Below the pieces are notes generated by a model. It had not been told where the DNA came from and ran no database searches. It worked only from the letters and a program-made list of their open reading frames with translations. Positions 58,201 through 64,000 of a DNA stretch of 64,000 bases are shown here, piece after piece (within the stretch, counting starts at the first letter, position 1; each line of letters opens with the position of its first letter). The DNA is from Paragorgia papillata (taxonomy: Eukaryota > Cnidaria > Anthozoa > Scleralcyonacea > Coralliidae): contig JAWNZC010000421.1 in NCBI GenBank assembly GCA_035771165.1, forward strand, positions 3,599,001 through 3,663,000, in the 5' to 3' direction. A program made the translations under genes and the position numbers.

Positions 58201-61200
58201 ACGCCTGAGGCGTTAATCGATTTTATGACCTTATTTGGGCTGCCACGCCCACAGTTTTGGGTGTCACGTGCCCAAACCTGGAAATTCGGGTAGCCCGCCT
58301 CGCGGGCTTTCCAAATATATAAGTCTCGACGCCTGAGGCGTTAATCGATTTTATGACCTTATTTGGGCTGCCACGCCCACAGTTTTGGGTGTCACGTGCC
58401 CAAACCTGGAAATTCGGGTAGCCCGCCTCGCGGGCTTTCCAAATATATAAGTCTCGACGCCTGAGGCGTTAATCGATTTTATGACCTTATTTGGGCTGCC
58501 ACGCCCACAGTTTTGGGTGTCACGTGCCCAAACCTGGAAATTCGGGTAGCCCGCCTCGCGGGCTTTCCAAATATATAAGTCTCGACGCCTGAGGCGTTAA
58601 TCGATTTTATGACCTTATTTGGGCTGCCACGCCCACAGTTTTGGGTGTCACGTGCCCAAACCTGGAAATTCGGGTAGCCCGCCTCGCGGGCTTTCCAAAT
58701 ATATAAGTCTCGACGCCTGAGGCGTTAATCGATTTTTTATGACCTTATTTGGGCTGCCACGCCCACAGTTTTGGGTGTCACGTGCCCAAACCTGGAAATT
58801 CGGGTAGCCCGCCTCGCGGGCTTTCCAAATATATAAGTCTCGACGCCTGAGGCGTTAATCGATTTTATGACCTTATTTGGGCTGCCACGCCCACAGTTTT
58901 GGGTGTCACGTGCCCAAACCTGGAAATTCGGGTAGCCCGCCTCGCGGGCTTTCCAAATATATAAGTCTCGACGCCTGAGGCGTTAATCGATTTTATGACC
59001 TTATTTGGGCTGCCACGCCCACAGTTTTGGGTGTCACGTGCCCAAACCTGGAAATTCGGGTAGCCCGCCTCGCGGGCTTTCCAAATATATAAGTCTCGAC
59101 GCCTGAGGCGTTAATCGATTTTATGACCTTATTTGGGCTGCCACGCCCACAGTTTTGGGTGTCACGTGCCCAAACCTGGAAATTCGGGTAGCCCGCCTCG
59201 CGGGCTTTCCAAATATATAAGTCTCGACGCCTGAGGCGTTAATCGATTTTATGACCTTATTTGGGCTGCCACGCCCACAGTTTTGGGTGTCACGTGCCCA
59301 AACCTGGAAATTCGGGTAGCCCGCCTCGCGGGCTTTCCAAATATATAAGTCTCGACGCCTGAGGCGTTAATCGATTTTATGACCTTATTTGGGCTGCCAC
59401 GCCCACAGTTTTGGGTGTCACGTGCCCAAACCTGGAAATTCGGGTAGCCCGCCTCGCGGGCTTTCCAAATATATAAGTCTCGACGCCTGAGGCGTTAATC
59501 GATTTTATGACCTTATTTGGGCTGCCACGCCCACAGTTTTGGGTGTCACGTGCCCAAACCTGGAAATTCGGGTAGCCCGCCTCGCGGGCTTTCCAAATAT
59601 ATAAGTCTCGACGCCTGAGGCGTTAATCGATTTTATGACCTTATTTGGGCTGCCACGCCCACAGTTTTGGGTGTCACGTGCCCAAACCTGGAAATTCGGG
59701 TAGCCCGCCTCGCGGGCTTTCCAAATATATAAGTCTCGACGCCTGAGGCGTTAATCGATTTTATGACCTTATTTGGGCTGCCACGCCCACAGTTTTGGGT
59801 GTCACGTGCCCAAACCTGGAAATTCGGGTAGCCCGCCTCGCGGGCTTTCCAAATATATAAGTCTCGACGCCTGAGGCGTTAATCGATTTTATGACCTTAT
59901 TTGGGCTGCCACGCCCACAGTTTTGGGTGTCACGTGCCCAAACCTGGAAATTCGGGTAGCCCGCCTCGCGGGCTTTCCAAATATATAAGTCTCGACGCCT
60001 GAGGCGTTAATCGATTTTATGACCTTATTTGGGCTGCCACGCCCACAGTTTTGGGTGTCACGTGCCCAAACCTGGAAATTCGGGTAGCCCGCCTCGCGGG
60101 CTTTCCAAATATATAAGTCTCGACGCCTGAGGCGTTAATCGATTTTATGACCTTATTTGGGCTGCCACGCCCACAGTTTTGGGTGTCACGTGCCCAAACC
60201 TGGAAATTCGGGTAGCCCGCCTCGCGGGCTTTCCAAATATATAAGTCTCGACGCCTGAGGCGTTAATCGATTTTATGACCTTATTTGGGCTGCCACGCCC
60301 ACAGTTTTGGGTGTCACGTGCCCAAACCTGGAAATTCGGGTAGCCCGCCTCGCGGGCTTTCCAAATATATAAGTCTCGACGCCTGAGGCGTTAATCGATT
60401 TTATGACCTTATTTGGGCTGCCACGCCCACAGTTTTGGGTGTCACGTGCCCAAACCTGGAAATTCGGGTAGCCCGCCTCGCGGGCTTTCCAAATATATAA
60501 GTCTCGACGCCTGAGGCGTTAATCGATTTTATGACCTTATTTGGGCTGCCACGCCCACAGTTTTGGGTGTCACGTGCCCAAACCTGGAAATTCGGGTAGC
60601 CCGCCTCGCGGGCTTTCCAAATATATAAGTCTCGACGCCTGAGGCGTTAATCGATTTTATGACCTTATTTGGGCTGCCACGCCCACAGTTTTGGGTGTCA
60701 CGTGCCCAAACCTGGAAATTCGGGTAGCCCGCCTCGCGGGCTTTCCAAATATATAAGTCTCGACGCCTGAGGCGTTAATCGATTTTATGACCTTATTTGG
60801 GCTGCCACGCCCACAGTTTTGGGTGTCACGTGCCCAAACCTGGAAATTCGGGTAGCCCGCCTCGCGGGCTTTCCAAATATATAAGTCTCGACGCCTGAGG
60901 CGTTAATCGATTTTATGACCTTATTTGGGCTGCCACGCCCACAGTTTTGGTGTCACGTGCCCAAACCTGGAAATTCGGGTAGCCCGCCTCGCGGGCTTTC
61001 CAAATATATAAGTCTCGACGCCTGAGGCGTTAATCGATTTTATGACCTTATTTGGGCTGCCACGCCCACAGTTTTGGGTGTCACGTGCCCAAACCTGGAA
61101 ATTCGGGTAGCCCGCCTCGCGGGCTTTCCAAATATATAAGTCTCGACGCCTGAGGCGTTAATCGATTTTATGACCTTATTTGGGCTGCCACGCCCACAGT

Positions 61201-64000
61201 TTTGGGTGTCACGTGCCCAAACCTGGAAATTCGGGTAGCCCGCCTCGCGGGCTTTCCAAATATATAAGTCTCGACGCCTGAGGCGTTAATCGATTTTATG
61301 ACCTTATTTGGGCTGCCACGCCCACAGTTTTGGGTGTCACGTGCCCAAACCTGGAAATTCGGGTAGCCCGCCTCGCGGGCTTTCCAAATATATAAGTCTC
61401 GACGCCTGAGGCGTTAATCGATTTTATGACCTTATTTGGGCTGCCACGCCCACAGTTTTGGGTGTCACGTGCCCAAACCTGGAAATTCGGGTAGCCCGCC
61501 TCGCGGGCTTTCCAAATATATAAGTCTCGACGCCTGAGGCGTTAATCGATTTTATGACCTTATTTGGGCTGCCACGCCCACAGTTTTGGGTGTCACGTGC
61601 CCAAACCTGGAAATTCGGGTAGCCCGCCTCGCGGGCTTTCCAAATATATAAGTCTCGACGCCTGAGGCGTTAATCGATTTTATGACCTTATTTGGGCTGC
61701 CACGCCCACAGTTTTGGGTGTCACGTGCCCAAACCTGGAAATTCGGGTAGCCCGCCTCGCGGGCTTTCCAAATATATAAGTCTCGACGCCTGAGGCGTTA
61801 ATCGATTTTATGACCTTATTTGGGCTGCCACGCCCACAGTTTTGGGTGTCACGTGCCCAAACCTGGAAATTCGGGTAGCCCGCCTCGCGGGCTTTCCAAA
61901 TATATAAGTCTCGACGCCTGAGGCGTTAATCGATTTTATGACCTTATTTGGGCTGCCACGCCCACAGTTTTTGGGTGTCACGTGCCCAAACCTGGAAATT
62001 CGGGTAGCCCGCCTCGCGGGCTTTCCAAATATATAAGTCTCGACGCCTGAGGCGTTAATCGATTTTATGACCTTATTTGGGCTGCCACGCCCACAGTTTT
62101 GGGTGTCACGTGCCCAAACCTGGAAATTCGGGTAGCCCGCCTCGCGGGCTTTCCAAATATATAAGTCTCGACGCCTGAGGCGTTAATCGATTTTATGACC
62201 TTATTTGGGCTGCCACGCCCACAGTTTTGGGTGTCACGTGCCCAAACCTGGAAATTCGGGTAGCCCGCCTCGCGGGCTTTCCAAATATATAAGTCTCGAC
62301 GCCTGAGGCGTTAATCGATTTTATGACCTTATTTGGGCTGCCACGCCCACAGTTTTGGGTGTCACGTGCCCAAACCTGGAAATTCGGGTAGCCCGCCTCG
62401 CGGGCTTTCCAAATATATAAGTCTCGACGCCTGAGGCGTTAATCGATTTTATGACCTTATTTGGGCTGCCACGCCCACAGTTTTGGGTGTCACGTGCCCA
62501 AACCTGGAAATTCGGGTAGCCCGCCTCGCGGGCTTTCCAAATATATAAGTCTCGACGCCTGAGGCGTTAATCGATTTTATGACCTTATTTGGGCTGCCAC
62601 GCCCACAGTTTTGGGTGTCACGTGCCCAAACCTGGAAATTCGGGTAGCCCGCCTCGCGGGCTTTCCAAATATATAAGTCTCGACGCCTGAGGCGTTAATC
62701 GATTTTATGACCTTATTTGGGCTGCCACGCCCACAGTTTTGGGTGTCACGTGCCCAAACCTGGAAATTCGGGTAGCCCGCCTCGCGGGCTTTCCAAATAT
62801 ATAAGTCTCGACGCCTGAGGCGTTAATCGATTTTATGACCTTATTTGGGCTGCCACGCCCACAGTTTTGGGTGTCACGTGCCCAAACCTGGAAATTCGGG
62901 TAGCCCGCCTCGCGGGCTTTCCAAATATATAAGTCTCGACGCCTGAGGCGTTAATCGATTTTATGACCTTATTTGGGCTGCCACGCCCACAGTTTTGGGT
63001 GTCACGTGCCCAAACCTGGAAATTCGGGTAGCCCGCCTCGCGGGCTTTCCAAATATATAAGTCTCGACGCCTGAGGCGTTAATCGATTTTATGACCTTAT
63101 TTGGGCTGCCACGCCCACAGTTTTGGGTGTCACGTGCCCAAACCTGGAAATTCGGGTAGCCCGCCTCGCGGGCTTTCCAAATATATAAGTCTCGACGCCT
63201 GAGGCGTTAATCGATTTTATGACCTTATTTGGGCTGCCACGCCCACAGTTTTGGGTGTCACGTGCCCAAACCTGGAAATTCGGGTAGCCCGCCTCGCGGG
63301 CTTTCCAAATATATAAGTCTCGACGCCTGAGGCGTTAATCGATTTTATGACCTTATTTGGGCTGCCACGCCCACAGTTTTGGGTGTGTCACGTGCCCAAA
63401 CCTGGAAATTCGGGTAGCCCGCCTCGCGGGCTTTCCAAATATATAAGTCTCGACGCCTGAGGCGTTAATCGATTTTATGACCTTATTTGGGCTGCCACGC
63501 CCACAGTTTTGGGTGTCACGTGCCCAAACCTGGAAATTCGGGTAGCCCGCCTCGCGGGCTTTCCAAATATATAAGTCTCGACGCCTGAGGCGTTAATCGA
63601 TTTTATGACCTTATTTGGGCTGCCACGCCCACAGTTTTGGGTGTCACGTGCCCAAACCTGCAAATTCGGGTAGCCCGCCTCGCGGGCTTTCCAAATATAT
63701 AAGTCTCGACGCCTGAGGCGTTAATCGATTTTATGACCTTATTTGGGCTGCCACGCCCACAGTTTTGGGTGTCACGTGCCCAAACCTGGAAATTCGGGTA
63801 GCCCGCCTCGCGGGCTTTCCAAATATATAAGTCTCGACGCCTGAGGCGTTAATCGATTTTATGACCTTATTTGGGCTGCCACGCCCACAGTTTTGGGTGT
63901 CACGTGCCCAAACCTGGAAATTCGGGTAGCCCGCCTCGCGGGCTTTCCAAATATATAAGTCTCGACGCCTGAGGCGTTAATCGATTTTATGACCTTATTT
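52215..64000. repeat. 128-bp satellite DNA array, about 92 near-identical copies, truncated by the window edge
   Basis: Exact period 128 bp from 52215 to the last base. The monomer starts CCTTATTTGGGCTGCCACGC and is about 52% GC with ten CpGs, against an AT-rich background. Differences are very few: loss of GT near 54549, extra TT near 58735, loss of G near 60949, extra T near 61970, extra GT near 63385, and G to C near 63661. Each monomer has hairpin-forming stems AGCCCGC/GCGGGCT and ACGCC/GGCGT, a TTTGGGC/GCCCAAA dyad, CACGTG, TATATAAG and (complement) TGGGCGTGGC. There is no continuing reading frame, since 128 is not a multiple of 3. The left junction is abrupt. Confidence 0.99.

Noticed and set aside
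63475..63663. 62-codon minus-strand frame within the satellite
   Set aside because: It depends on a single variant base and the frame does not persist through the array.
52215..64000. Self-cleaving hammerhead ribozyme in the satellite monomer
   Set aside because: I looked for the CTGANGA ... GAAA core on both strands of the monomer and did not find it. Other ribozyme classes were not excluded; a covariance-model search would decide.

Overview
The window is animal nuclear DNA. Every identified gene is split by short AT-rich spliceosomal introns with canonical GT..AG borders, there are no operons or bacterial signals, and the gene set is metazoan: SCAPER, ANKLE1, a KLF zinc-finger factor, UPF1 and UHRF1. 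The AT-rich background, high intron density, maintenance-methylation gene UHRF1, LEM/GIY-YIG nuclease ANKLE1 and piggyBac, Crypton-like, MITE and tRNA-SINE debris fit a marine invertebrate. A cnidarian is my best guess, but nothing in the sequence proves the phylum.

Layout. (1) 86-5303, minus: 5' part of SCAPER, three coding exons, running off the left edge. (2) 5828-10438, plus: complete six-exon ANKLE1, head-to-head with SCAPER across about 520 bp. (3) 12918-13655, plus: KLF-type factor with a short 5'-UTR intron. (4) 15755-27833, minus: complete UPF1. I could place 28 coding exons that join without a frame break into 1134 residues. Its intron 2 holds a decayed piggyBac transposase. (5) 31678-44490, plus: complete UHRF1, 23 coding exons, 761 residues (UBL, tandem Tudor, PHD, SRA, RING). 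At least six of its introns are filled by unrelated tandem repeats. (6) 44740-46600: a repetitive block mixing tRNA-like heads with GATGGT-type repeats. (7) 47191-49293: a palindrome and a relic resembling a Crypton/DUF3504 tyrosine recombinase. (8) 52215-64000: a 128-bp satellite, about 92 nearly identical copies, continuing past the right edge.

The genes do not form one pathway. UPF1 is the RNA helicase of nonsense-mediated decay. UHRF1 couples hemimethylated CpG and histone H3 reading to maintenance DNA methylation. ANKLE1 is a DNA-cutting GIY-YIG/LEM enzyme. SCAPER is a cyclin A-binding ER/cilium protein and the KLF is a DNA-binding regulator. The most notable structural points are the satellite, whose monomer carries TATA-like, CACGTG and KLF-like motifs; the expansion of a UHRF1 exon-intron junction into about 64 tandem splice-donor copies; a small inverted-repeat element with telomere-like interior inserted with a 10-bp target duplication into a LINE fragment; and the Crypton-like relic.

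Exon borders were worked out by eye from reading frame, splice consensus and remembered family sequences. They are models without transcript support.
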